Assembly (NCBI GenBank): GCA_009937525.1 | Contig: JAACFE010000018.1 | Coordinates: 1 to 32,443 of the forward strand | Reading direction: 5' to 3' | Source: Gammaproteobacteria bacterium | Lineage (GTDB): Bacteria; Pseudomonadota; Gammaproteobacteria; Steroidobacterales; Woeseiaceae | DNA length: 32,443 nt | Shown here: positions 16,098 to 24,017 of the stretch, piece by piece | How positions within the stretch are numbered: the first letter of the stretch is position 1 | How the letters are laid out: every line of letters begins with the position of its first letter | The notes under the pieces: model-generated | Told to the model about the DNA's origin: nothing | Seen by the model: the letters and a program-made list of their open reading frames with translations, nothing else | The model's database searches: none | Translations under genes and position numbers: made by a program

Positions 16098-16846
16098 CTT
16101 TGACCCTCCGGAGCCAAAATCATTTCCTTGACCCAACGCGTCCGGCGCTCGCGGAACAGCACCTCGGTCCGGGTGCGCCGCAGGATCAGCGACCCGAACA
16201 ACAGCGTGAAGCCGAAAATATTCGCCAGCAGAGGATACAGCATGCCCGGATCCATCGCGGGACCCTCCTTGGCCATGATCGTCTGCCCCTGGTGCAGGGA
16301 ACTCCACCACGTTACCGAGTAATGCACGATGATGACGTTGATGACGCCGACGAGCGCCAGCACCGCGCTCGCCTTGTCCGCCTTGGCCGTGTCGTCGATC
16401 GCTCCCCTGAGCGCCATGTAGCCGAAGTAGAAGAACAGCAGGATCAGTTCCGACATCATGCGCGGATCCGCCCATTCCCACCAGGTGCCCCACATCGGCC
16501 GGCCCCAGATGGAGCCTGTGGCCAGGGCGAGGAACGTGAACCACGCACCGAGCGGCGCCGCGGACGCGGCAACGGCATGGGCGAGCTTCATGCGCCAGAT
16601 CAGCCCGATGCCGCCGGCGACGGCCATGATCATGTACGCCATCAACGACAGGTACGCCGAAGGCACATGGATATAGATGATCCGGAAGGCATCGCCCTGC
16701 TGGTAGTCCATGGGCGCCAGAAACAGGCCGGCATAGACGCCATAGGCGATGAGGGCAAGGCCCGGCAACAGCAGCACGAGGCTGAAGGTCGGGGCAATCC
16801 TATAGAAGTGTGGCGGCGACGCCAGCTGGTGAAACCATTTCCACAT
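16094..16846 (-). CDS. ccmC: Haem exporter/handling protein CcmC
   Basis: A 250-residue, six-helix membrane protein that loads haem onto CcmE. The start WKWFHQLASPPHFY is typical, and the two periplasmic haem-ligand histidines are present (His60 in IIYIHVPSAY, His185 in WWSSLHQG). The WWD region reads WGTWWEWADPRMMSEL (119-134). In E. coli it reads WGTWWVWDARLTSEL, so this protein has a one-residue insertion and an Ala before the Asp. The rest is conventional in length and topology. It lies eleven bases downstream of ccmB. Confidence 0.92.
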   Translation of the reverse strand: MWKWFHQLASPPHFYRIAPTFSLVLLLPGLALIAYGVYAGLFLAPMDYQQGDAFRIIYIHVPSAYLSLMAYMIMAVAGGIGLIWRMKLAHAVAASAAPLGAWFTFLALATGSIWGRPMWGTWWEWADPRMMSELILLFFYFGYMALRGAIDDTAKADKASAVLALVGVINVIIVHYSVTWWSSLHQGQTIMAKEGPAMDPGMLYPLLANIFGFTLLFGSLILRRTRTEVLFRERRTRWVKEMILAPEGQR

Positions 16847-16857
16847 GGGCGGGGATT

Positions 16858-17556
16858 CTACTCGTTACTGATTCGTAATGCGGCGGCTGTTGCATAAGGC
16901 GCCAGACTCAGCGTACCGACTGCGTAGGCGGCCAGTGCCCAGATTCCGGCTGAATATGTCTCGTTACCGGCCGCGAGCGACACGGTATTGGCGCCGATGA
17001 TGAGCACCGGCATCGACAACGGCAAGATCAGCAGGCTTAGCAACGCGGTGCCGCGGTGCAGGCCGACCGTCAGCGCCGCCCCTATAGAGCCTAACAAACT
17101 CAGGCTAACAGTACCGAGCGTCAGGGTCAGCATCAACACTAAGACAACGTCGCCCGGCATGCGATAAGTGATAGCCACGATAGGAGAAACCAGTACGAGC
17201 GGCAAGCCGCTGGTCAGCCAGTGAGAGATGGTCTTGCCCAGCCCCACCAGCGGCAAGGGCTGCGGGCTGATCAGGAGCTGCTCCAGGCTGCCGTCGTCGA
17301 AATCGGAAATGAACAGGCTGTTCAGCGAAATCAGCATGGCGAGCAATGCCGCGACCCACAATACGCCGGGACCACTGAACGTGAGCTGCTCGGCACTCGG
17401 CCCAACGGCGAGCGGGAACAGCGTGCAGACCATGGCAAAGAAAAACAGCGGGTTGAGCACGTCTCCGGGCCTTTTCCATGCGAGCAGCAGGTCCCGCCTC
17501 GCCACAGCAAGGAGCCCGCTCGTCATGCTCGGCATGTGTCGCTCGGGATTCGTCAT
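16858..17556 (-). CDS. ccmB: Haem exporter permease CcmB
   Basis: A 232-residue ABC permease with six hydrophobic segments. It begins LLAVARRDLLLAWKRPGDVL, then shows the conserved LNPLFFFAMVCTLFPLAVGP, FDDGSLEQLLISPQPL and LPLSMPVLIIGANTVS blocks of CcmB. With CcmA it forms the ATPase that drives release of holo-CcmE from CcmC. ATG at 17556 overlaps the ccmA stop (ATGA) and is preferred. Internal ATGs at 17535 and 17526 would give lengths nearer the usual 220 aa. Confidence 0.93.
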   Translation of the reverse strand: MTNPERHMPSMTSGLLAVARRDLLLAWKRPGDVLNPLFFFAMVCTLFPLAVGPSAEQLTFSGPGVLWVAALLAMLISLNSLFISDFDDGSLEQLLISPQPLPLVGLGKTISHWLTSGLPLVLVSPIVAITYRMPGDVVLVLMLTLTLGTVSLSLLGSIGAALTVGLHRGTALLSLLILPLSMPVLIIGANTVSLAAGNETYSAGIWALAAYAVGTLSLAPYATAAALRISNE

Positions 17557-18167
17557 TGCAGGACTACCTTCTTGACCGGTGCGTCGATCTCGACATCCTG
17601 GTGGGCCGCCATGACGCACATCCCGCCTTTGTCCAGGTGTTCCTTGACGAGTTCCATGACCAGTGCGCGCCCTTCGCGGTCGAGGTTCGTGAACGGCTCG
17701 TCCATCAGCCACAGCGGCACGTCGGCGAGCAACATGCGGGCAAGCGCGACACGACGCTGCTGGCCTGCCGACAGTGAGCGCAGCGGCAACGGTTTGAGTC
17801 GACTGATCTCCAGGCGCTCGAGTACGGTCTCGAGGTCGTCGCTGCCCTGCGGGCGCAATGCCGCCTCGAAACGCAGGTTCTCGACCAGGGTGAGATCCGC
17901 CTTGAGTCCCACGCGGTGTGCGGTCCACACCAGCGCGCCATGGAATACCTGCCGTTGCTCGGCTACCGGCATACCATTCCAGCTCACTACGCCTTTCTCC
18001 AGATCGAGCATGCCCACAATCGCCTTCATGAGGCTCGTCTTGCCGCTGCCGTTCGACCCCTCGAGGATCAGAAGTTCACCGGAATTCAGCGCAAAACCGA
18101 CCCCGCGGAACAGGCAACGGTCGCCACGGAAGAGCGTCAGGTTCTCGGCCGAAAGTTGTGCAGTCAA
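17553..18167 (-). CDS. ccmA: Haem exporter ATP-binding protein CcmA
   Basis: A 204-residue ABC ATPase with Walker A GSNGSGKT (37-44), a signature LSAGQQRRVALARM, and Walker B PLWLMDEPFTNLD, as in CcmA proteins of similar length. It is the first ccm gene. No in-frame ATG exists: the frame opens after a stop at 18189-18191, so TTG at 18167 is the likely start, and it has no Shine-Dalgarno of its own. The TTG overlaps the TGA of an upstream 22-codon reading frame (18164-18232) as TTGA, which suggests translational coupling to a leader. Confidence 0.93.
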   Translation of the reverse strand: MTAQLSAENLTLFRGDRCLFRGVGFALNSGELLILEGSNGSGKTSLMKAIVGMLDLEKGVVSWNGMPVAEQRQVFHGALVWTAHRVGLKADLTLVENLRFEAALRPQGSDDLETVLERLEISRLKPLPLRSLSAGQQRRVALARMLLADVPLWLMDEPFTNLDREGRALVMELVKEHLDKGGMCVMAAHQDVEIDAPVKKVVLQ

Positions 18168-18232
18168 GGTCTTAGGTCCCGTCGCCGTTCAAAGACGCCT
18201 TGGATTAAGCGCTCTAAATCTTTTCTAGTCAT
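18164..18232 (-). CDS. Possible 22-residue leader peptide ahead of ccmA
   Basis: ATG at 18232 opens a short frame, MTRKDLERLIQGVFERRRDL and two more residues, ending in a TGA that overlaps the ccmA TTG start. AGG lies seven bases upstream of the ATG. The arrangement would explain how ccmA is translated from a TTG without its own ribosome binding site. CTCTAAAT/ATTTAGAG half-sites (18212-18219 and 18258-18265) bracket its start region. A short unrelated peptide frame arising by chance is possible. Confidence 0.35.
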   Translation of the reverse strand: MTRKDLERLIQGVFERRRDLRP

Positions 18233-18265
18233 TGTCTTACCTGATTTTTCTAAACCAATTTAGAG
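18212..18265. promoter_or_regulatory. Inverted repeat around the leader start upstream of ccmA
   Basis: CTCTAAAT at 18212-18219 is the exact reverse complement of ATTTAGAG at 18258-18265. Within the second half lies a further small dyad, CTAAACCAATTTAG at 18250-18263. On the minus-strand transcript the arms would enclose the AGG and ATG of the 22-codon leader, so the element may control its translation or be a repressor-type operator. Confidence 0.3.
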
Positions 18266-18309
18266 AACGCGTCCGCGTCTGGTTGATACGCAAAGATTTC
18301 ACCAATTGT

Positions 18310-18343
18310 CGTTTGCACAGCTTGCCGCACGATCGTAGACTGA
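18310..18343 (+). promoter_or_regulatory. Weak sigma70-like promoter ahead of the ATPase-FHA gene
   Basis: TTGCAC and TAGACT are separated by 17 bases in the divergent region between ccmA and the FHA gene. The -10 matches TAnAnT, but the -35 is poor. This is the best candidate I see; it is not strong. Confidence 0.2.
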
Positions 18344-18433
18344 AGAATCGGGCCCGATTTGGACATAAAAACGCGCGGCGGGCAACGATAACAGCGCGTA
18401 TTACGCAACAACAACAGGAGCGAATTCAAGCGT

Positions 18434-19738
18434 ATGGATCTAACCGCGGCAGGACTCAAGGAGCAACCCTTCCGCACCCAGGGCAAACCGGCGCCGATTG
18501 TATCCTATGCCTCGCACCTTGAGGGACTCGAGGCAATACGAAGTGCCTGCGAGAAGCCGACTGGGCTGGCCCTGTTGCAGGGCCCGCCTTTATCCGGCAA
18601 ATCCACGCTTGTCCAGCATCTTGTCGATACGCGCGACGACGATCAGGAATGCGCGGTCGTCGACGGCACCGGGCTCAACACCACGACGTTGCTCGAAGCG
18701 ACGCTGCACCAGTTCGGCTATGAAGCCGATTTCCGCACCGACGGTGAACTCCTCGCGATGATCCGGGTGTTCGCGGTGCAGCAGGCCGCAAGACACCGGC
18801 CGCCGCTGCTCGTCGTCGAGAACACCCATAGGCTCAATCCCAGCGCCCTGCGCGCACTGTGCAGCCTGGCCGATCTGAAATGCACGAGAGCGCACCGGCT
18901 GACCTCTGCCCTCAAGATCGTGCTGGTGAGCGACCGGTCACTCGAATCCATCATCGAGGCGCCCGCGATGGTGGCCATCGCACGCCGCGTGGCCATCAAC
19001 TTTCAGATGCGCCCGATGTCCTGTGACGACGCCAAGCAGTACCTGCGCGCGAAGCTCCGCAGGGCCGGCAGCGTGATACCCGAGTACGTGTTTCCGAACT
19101 CGATCTGCGTCGAACTCTGGGACGCCTCGGGGGGCTGGCCCGGCGTGCTCGACCGGATCGCCGAGCTGGCATTGTCGCGCACAGACGCGCTACCGGTGGC
19201 AATCACGGCAATCGAGCGTCCGACCTTGCCCCATTCCGACTGGGACGCGCACTCGCTAGCGGCGCTCGAGAATGCGGCGGGCGCTATTCCCGATCCGCCC
19301 AAGCTGCTCGTCACCAAGGACGGCGAAACCGTCAAGGAACTCACATTCGACCAGCCCCGCCTGCTGATCGGCCGCTCGGAACACAACGATATAGCGATTC
19401 CGAGCCGGTTTGTGAGCCGGCACCACCTGCTGCTCGTGCGGCATGGCGACACGACGTTCATGATGGATCTGAACAGCAGCAACGGGACCTTCGTCAATTC
19501 CAGGCGCGTGTCGAACCACGTCCTGATCGACAATGACGTTATCACGGTGGGGAATCACCGTATCAAATTCTGCGATCCGTACGCGAAGTCCCGCAGCGCG
19601 ATGAGCGGTAACGAATTCACCGACACCGCGATCATGAAAACGCTCGACGACATGCGCAACCTGCTCGCGCAGGAAAACACGGCGATACTGCCGGTTCCCT
19701 CAGAGAATGTGCCGACTTACGGCAACAAGTCGAGCTGA
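18434..19738 (+). CDS. ExeA-like AAA ATPase fused to a C-terminal FHA domain
   Basis: A 434-residue two-domain protein. Residues 1-260 resemble the ExeA/GspA ATPases of type II secretion loci (GLKEQPFRTQG start, Walker A GPPLSGKST at 50-58). The Walker B strand reads LLVVEN (125-130) in place of the usual hhhhDE, so the catalytic glutamate position is Asn and ATP hydrolysis may be altered. Residues about 290-385 are an FHA phosphothreonine-binding domain with the key residues in place: GR (313-314), SRHH (328-331) and NGT (350-352). The tail has two TAI(M/L) threonine motifs (398-401, 416-419) that could be phosphorylation sites. A GGAG site lies 13 bases before ATG 18434, which is long. Its stop abuts the tdk stop with no base between. 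Confidence 0.8.
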   Translation: MDLTAAGLKEQPFRTQGKPAPIVSYASHLEGLEAIRSACEKPTGLALLQGPPLSGKSTLVQHLVDTRDDDQECAVVDGTGLNTTTLLEATLHQFGYEADFRTDGELLAMIRVFAVQQAARHRPPLLVVENTHRLNPSALRALCSLADLKCTRAHRLTSALKIVLVSDRSLESIIEAPAMVAIARRVAINFQMRPMSCDDAKQYLRAKLRRAGSVIPEYVFPNSICVELWDASGGWPGVLDRIAELALSRTDALPVAITAIERPTLPHSDWDAHSLAALENAAGAIPDPPKLLVTKDGETVKELTFDQPRLLIGRSEHNDIAIPSRFVSRHHLLLVRHGDTTFMMDLNSSNGTFVNSRRVSNHVLIDNDVITVGNHRIKFCDPYAKSRSAMSGNEFTDTAIMKTLDDMRNLLAQENTAILPVPSENVPTYGNKSS

Positions 19739-20317
19739 TCAGCCGTAGTATTTCTTCTTGAAGTGCTTGCGGCACATCGACACGTAGCGGTCGTTGCCGC
19801 CTATTTCCACCTGTGAGCCCTCGCGCACCGCGTTGCCTTCTTCATCCATCCGCAGGACCATCGTCGCCTTCGTGCCGCAATGGCAGATCGCCTTGATCTC
19901 CTTGAGATTGTCCGACCACGCCAGGAGGTACTTGCTGCCCTCGAAGGGTTCTCCCTGGAAGTCCGTGCGCAGACCGTAAGCCAGTACCGGAATATTGAGA
20001 CTGTCGGTGACTTCGCCGAGCTGAAACACCTGTTGCTTGGTCAGGAATTGCGCCTCGTCTATGAGCACGCAATGCAGGGGGGCACCGGCGACCATGGACT
20101 GGACGAGGTCGAAGAGATCGTCTTCCGGCCTGAACGTCGTCGCTTCCGACTCCAGGCCGATGCGGGATTTCACCTTGCCGACGCCATAACGGTCGTCGAC
20201 CGAGGGCGCGAGTACGACGGTATTCATGCCGCGCTCGCGATAGTTGTAACTCGATTGCAGCAGCGACGTCGACTTGCCGGCATTCATCGACGAATAGTAG
20301 AAATACAGCTTTGCCAT
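19739..20317 (-). CDS. tdk: Thymidine kinase
   Basis: A 192-residue type II thymidine kinase, very like the E. coli enzyme (205 aa), that phosphorylates thymidine for salvage. [20 protein letters not shown] gives the P-loop (GKST, 14-17). IDEAQFLT is the Walker B/catalytic segment, [12 protein letters not shown] and [10 protein letters not shown] follow, and the zinc ligands are the CHC pair in AICHCGTKA with the CRKH pair near the C-terminus. ATG 20317 matches the conserved start; GTG at 20356 would add 13 non-conserved residues. It follows the small zinc-ribbon gene by 70 bp and converges with the FHA gene. Confidence 0.95.
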   Translation of the reverse strand: MAKLYFYYSSMNAGKSTSLLQSSYNYRERGMNTVVLAPSVDDRYGVGKVKSRIGLESEATTFRPEDDLFDLVQSMVAGAPLHCVLIDEAQFLTKQQVFQLGEVTDSLNIPVLAYGLRTDFQGEPFEGSKYLLAWSDNLKEIKAICHCGTKATMVLRMDEEGNAVREGSQVEIGGNDRYVSMCRKHFKKKYYG

Positions 20318-20387
20318 CTGGAACTCATGTTGCAGGGAGTCCCGATATTGTGGCACCGGATGCCGGGTCTTGCACCCGCGGGCAATT

Positions 20388-20627
20388 TCAGGGCCGAAGC
20401 TTTAGTACCGTCGCGAGTTTGCGGCGATGACCGTGCCGGCCGGCGCTCACGTCGACGCCGGATTCCTCACGGCATTTGTCGCATACATTCCTTGGCCGGT
20501 GATGCGAGGAAAAAACCTGCGGGATCGGCGTAACCCGTCCCGCCCTCAGGCAGCGGCTGCAGATCACGAGTTTGTTGAGGCGGTTCAGCAGTCGATAGTC
20601 GACATTGTCCTTGCTGTTCGTGGCCAT
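20388..20627 (-). CDS. Small zinc-ribbon-like protein (79 aa)
   Basis: A basic 79-residue protein with two CxxC knuckles about 28 residues apart, CSRCLRAG and CDKCREE, the spacing of a zinc ribbon. Its C-terminus is rich in His, Arg and Lys ([18 protein letters not shown]), compatible with nucleic-acid binding. ATG at 20627 is chosen because GGAG lies seven bases upstream. The frame is open a further 58 codons to 20801, but that stretch has no protein-like character. It is probably co-transcribed with tdk. I do not recognise the family. Confidence 0.6.
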   Translation of the reverse strand: MATNSKDNVDYRLLNRLNKLVICSRCLRAGRVTPIPQVFSSHHRPRNVCDKCREESGVDVSAGRHGHRRKLATVLKLRP

Positions 20628-20801
20628 GTCCGGTCTCCACGTGTCCATGGGCTCTTTGTGGCAGTCGGAATGGCAAAAGACCAGCGAAGCCCGGGGAATA
20701 TTGCCGGAATTGTTAACTGGTCGAGGTTTCGAATGTGACGCGTTCCGCAACCTCAGTGACCTTATAATGAGCACCTTGCTGCCATTCAGGGTCATCAACA
20801 T

Positions 20802-21665
20802 ATGCTAAAGAAGCGTCTTCTGTGGACCGTTGTCACAGTGCTCGCCGCAGCCGGTGCGCTGACGGGCCATATTGACAGGGCATCCGAAGAACAGGCGGAC
20901 AACGCGCTAAAGAATGCACTGGTCACCTTCGCCGTCGCGCGCACGCTGAACGGTGTCGTCTCCGCGGCCCAGGGCACCGAAGTCGCACTGGAGCCCGGCG
21001 GCGTCGGCGTCGTGTTGTCCGTTGGCGAGATCCTTGACCCGATCAACGACCTGATCGAACGTTTTTCGGCCGTCATGCTGATCGCCGCAAGTTCCCTGGG
21101 TCTGCAGACGTTACTCCTGAACATCACCAGCTGGTGGGGAGTCACCGCATTCCTGCTCGTTGCCGCCGCCGGATTCCTCGCCGTGATCTGGGCGCCGCGC
21201 TCGGTTGCCGCAAGGTATGCGCAACCCGCGCTGCGCGTCTTGTTGATCCTGCTGTTCGTTCGTTTTGCCGTGCCCGTCCTCATTGTCGGCACGACTATCA
21301 TCTCGGACAGATTCCTGGCGCCGGAGCAGGAAGCGGCGACGGCGATCCTGCGAGACACCACGGCGGATATCGAGCGGATCAACGACGAGACGCGTACCAC
21401 GACGGCCGGCGAGCAGTCGCTGATGGACCGGCTCGGCGAGATGATCGACGAGTCGCTGGAATCCATGCGGGTCGGCGACCGGATGAAGGAGCTCAGGGAA
21501 AGCGCTTCCAATGCCGCCGAACACGTCGTCAGCCTCATCGCGATATTCGTGCTGCAGACGATCCTGTTGCCGGTGTTGTTCCTGTGGCTTTTCATCACGG
21601 GGCTGAAGGGAATCGCCAGCCGCTCGGCGAGGCTGTTCCAGGGCGGCGGTGGCAGCAGCCGCTAA
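20802..21665 (+). CDS. Conserved-looking multi-pass membrane protein of unknown function
   Basis: A 287-residue protein with hydrophobic segments at about 6-22, 90-110, 112-132, 145-168 and 240-266. A long charged region follows the fourth segment (about 175-235) and looks helical (RINDETRTTTAGEQ, MDRLGEMIDESLESMRVGDR). The segment between the first two helices (LVTFAVARTLNGVVSAAQGT, LSVGEILDPINDLIERF) appears well ordered and may be periplasmic. The C-terminal tail is glycine/serine-rich. I do not recognise a named family. It is monocistronic: divergent from the zinc-ribbon gene and convergent with the PLD-like gene, with 66 bp between ends. Confidence 0.65.
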   Translation: MLKKRLLWTVVTVLAAAGALTGHIDRASEEQADNALKNALVTFAVARTLNGVVSAAQGTEVALEPGGVGVVLSVGEILDPINDLIERFSAVMLIAASSLGLQTLLLNITSWWGVTAFLLVAAAGFLAVIWAPRSVAARYAQPALRVLLILLFVRFAVPVLIVGTTIISDRFLAPEQEAATAILRDTTADIERINDETRTTTAGEQSLMDRLGEMIDESLESMRVGDRMKELRESASNAAEHVVSLIAIFVLQTILLPVLFLWLFITGLKGIASRSARLFQGGGGSSR

Positions 21666-21731
21666 GCCGGCGGAGCGGCCCCGGCCCGCGATCATTCGCG
21701 GTTCAAGAACCGCTCCTGCACACAGCCGTGC

Positions 21732-23831
21732 CTACAGCAGGTAGTCGGCGACGATCTCCATGAGATGATCCGACCAGCGTACCGGGAACGGTTCGGTCAG
21801 CTCCACGGACTTCGCGAAGTCGGCCGCAAAGACCCTGTCCAGCAGCGCGTCGACGTAAGGCGCGTGCGACGTTGCGATATTCAGTTCCTTGTTGGTCCGG
21901 AAGCTCAGTTTGTCCCAGTTGGCAGAGCCCAGGCACGCCCAGCCGTCGTACACCGCCGCCTTGATGTGCGACATGCCCGGGTATACGAACACCCGGATGC
22001 CGTGCTCGAGCATGGCGTTTGCTGCGAGAACGTTGCTCTGGTTTATGGGGCCGTGGTTGCCGACCAGCGGCAGTATGACCCGGACGTCGACGCCTCTTCG
22101 TCTTGCCTTCGCGAGCTCGTACAGCATCGCATCGTCGGTGAAATAGGCGTTCTGGATGAAGATGTACTTGCGAGCATTTCGAATAGCGGCGCGCTGCGCC
22201 CGGAAGATCTCGGCGTCGCCGGGGCGCGTGTGCAGGACACGCAATGGATAACCGACGTCTTCGCTGCCGCTGTCACGCACACGCAGCGCCGACAATACGT
22301 AACCGGCATCGCCCATCGGCCCTGCGTGCGCCCAGGCACGCTCGAACTCTTCGCGGAGTACGTGCACGACCGGGCCGCGCAGTTCCATCATCAGGTCGTG
22401 CCAGACGTACCGATACTCGCGACCGATGTTCATGCCGCCAGCAAATGCGACGCTGTCATCAACGATGGTTGTCTTGACGTGATCCCCGGCCACCAGCCAG
22501 GGATTTTTCGACTGCCGCACGCTGATCTCGGAACCGGACTCGAGTGATTCGCGAACCGACTGCGGCGCGGCGTAGTCCGTGGGCATCGACGCATCATCCG
22601 CGCCGGTCGCCACGATTGTGCCGAGCCCGTCCAGGAGTATGCGGATGGCGACGCCCTCCTCCGAGCGCCGTCGCAGCAGATCCCGTATCCGGGCAGCAAA
22701 GTCGTCGTTGTCGAAAATGTAGGTGCGGATATCCACGGAGTCGGTCGCCGTCGAGATCGCATCGATGTAGCGCACGAAAAACTCATTGCCATCGATGAGA
22801 TAGTCGATAGTCCCCTGCGTCGCCTCGTGCCCGGTGACCCGGGTAAGTTCGTCTTCCCACGCCTGGAGATCCATGCCGGGACCGTCGCTGAGGCCGGGGA
22901 TCGACTCCGACTCGAGCGTCACCAGCCAACTCGGCGTCACCGTCTCGACGGCAACGTCCTTGGCGACGAACAGCAGCCGGTACACTGATGAGACCGGCCG
23001 TGACAGCAGCCCGCCGAGATGGCTCTGGGCAACGTGGCCCGTCGATTGCGCGATCTGCGCGGCCTTGCTCGCCGCGCGACCGTCCGGCGGTGCCGGCGCA
23101 TAACGCACGAAGATACCGATCGGTATGTCGCGGTCGATGAATATGAACGGCAGCGAGTAGGTTCCCGTATCGCCGGTACTGAAGACGATGCGGCGTTCCT
23201 CGATGCCCTCTTCCTCCAGGAAACGCTCGAGCACGGGCTGCGCTCGTTCGATGAACTCCATGAAATCCATCGTCTCGTCCACGACGTAATTGTCGGGCTT
23301 GTCGATGATCAGCCGAGCCTCGAAATTATTGATGTCGTTGTAATACAGGAAATAGTCTTCCTCGCCGAAGTGCATGACGATACCGGTCATATCGGCCTTG
23401 GGCAGGACCGTCTCGAAGACCTCGTCGATGAAACGGTTCCAGTACTTGCTGCTCAGCAATCGGGGCACGATGGGATCGTCGGGCAGCGCCTCCCAGCGCG
23501 TCGCACGGTGGTACTCGAGAGGCAGGATGAAGGGCCCTGCGTAGTCGCCGTCCGGACCCTGTCTGAGGGCCGTCAGGTCGACCCGATTCGACCAGTTGCC
23601 CCCCGCATAGACGAGGCCATCCTCGCCTTCATAGGCGACGAAGAACTCGTCGCGGCCGATGTAGGCCTCGACAGCGGCCAGCGGTTTGGTGACCGGTTCG
23701 TCGGCAAAACGCCCCGGAAGCAGCCGAAGCTCGTCGTGCACTGGATGCTGGCCCGGTTGCTGCGACGCACAACCAGCCGTCGCCAGAAGCGGCAGCACCA
23801 GCAGCAGAATTGCACCTGTCCTGAGTGTCAC
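21732..23831 (-). CDS. Phospholipase D-like (cardiolipin synthase type) lipoprotein
   Basis: A 699-residue protein. Residues 1-21 form a lipoprotein signal with lipidation at Cys21 (LLATAGCAS). Residues about 40-330 form an unrecognised N-terminal region with repeated aromatic/acidic strands (GRDEFFVAYEGEDGLVYAGG). From about 345 a two-lobed phospholipase D domain follows, with both HxKx4D motifs: HVKTTIVD (His451) and HIKAAVYD (His622). Their partner segments are GGMNIGREYRYVWHD and LGSANWDKLSFRTNKELN. The second lobe ending resembles bacterial cardiolipin synthases. Placing a PLD on a lipid anchor suggests periplasmic or outer-membrane phospholipid turnover, which is inference. The start is ATG 23831. 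Confidence 0.85.
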   Translation of the reverse strand: MTLRTGAILLLVLPLLATAGCASQQPGQHPVHDELRLLPGRFADEPVTKPLAAVEAYIGRDEFFVAYEGEDGLVYAGGNWSNRVDLTALRQGPDGDYAGPFILPLEYHRATRWEALPDDPIVPRLLSSKYWNRFIDEVFETVLPKADMTGIVMHFGEEDYFLYYNDINNFEARLIIDKPDNYVVDETMDFMEFIERAQPVLERFLEEEGIEERRIVFSTGDTGTYSLPFIFIDRDIPIGIFVRYAPAPPDGRAASKAAQIAQSTGHVAQSHLGGLLSRPVSSVYRLLFVAKDVAVETVTPSWLVTLESESIPGLSDGPGMDLQAWEDELTRVTGHEATQGTIDYLIDGNEFFVRYIDAISTATDSVDIRTYIFDNDDFAARIRDLLRRRSEEGVAIRILLDGLGTIVATGADDASMPTDYAAPQSVRESLESGSEISVRQSKNPWLVAGDHVKTTIVDDSVAFAGGMNIGREYRYVWHDLMMELRGPVVHVLREEFERAWAHAGPMGDAGYVLSALRVRDSGSEDVGYPLRVLHTRPGDAEIFRAQRAAIRNARKYIFIQNAYFTDDAMLYELAKARRRGVDVRVILPLVGNHGPINQSNVLAANAMLEHGIRVFVYPGMSHIKAAVYDGWACLGSANWDKLSFRTNKELNIATSHAPYVDALLDRVFAADFAKSVELTEPFPVRWSDHLMEIVADYLL

Positions 23832-23938
23832 GGCAACCCCCCGAAATTGGACCGAATACGGATATCAGATTTTCGCGGAAAATGGCAGCGAGCGTGCCTC
23901 GATTTCGTCAGCCTAAACGCTACACGGAAGGATATTTA

Positions 23939-23948
23939 CGTATATACG
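23939..23948. promoter_or_regulatory. Palindrome CGTATATACG in a divergent intergenic region
   Basis: A perfect 10-bp palindrome lies in the 186-bp gap between the PLD-like gene (-) and the YgbA-family gene (+), within an AT-rich patch. Its position suits an operator or promoter element for either gene. It does not match the NsrR consensus that controls E. coli ygbA. Confidence 0.25.
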
Positions 23949-24017
23949 CTGGGCGACGTGCTGTAGTTCAATCGTTCAAAACAATACAATGAATGCTGCA
24001 AGGGGGGTTGTCCGATT

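Noticed and set aside
18250-18366. 38-codon minus-strand frame (starts MSKSGPILQS) upstream of the ccmA leader
   Set aside because: The peptide looks fairly protein-like, but it has no ribosome site, and its tail overlaps the dyad upstream of the leader; too weak to list as a gene.
23883-23993. 36-codon plus-strand frame in the PLD/YgbA intergenic region
   Set aside because: No ribosome site, no recognisable features, and the sequence is better explained as regulatory intergenic DNA.
23949-24017. NsrR binding site ahead of the YgbA-like gene
   Set aside because: I searched for the AAGATGYnTTT-type dyad known upstream of E. coli ygbA and found nothing resembling it; only the CGTATATACG palindrome stands out.
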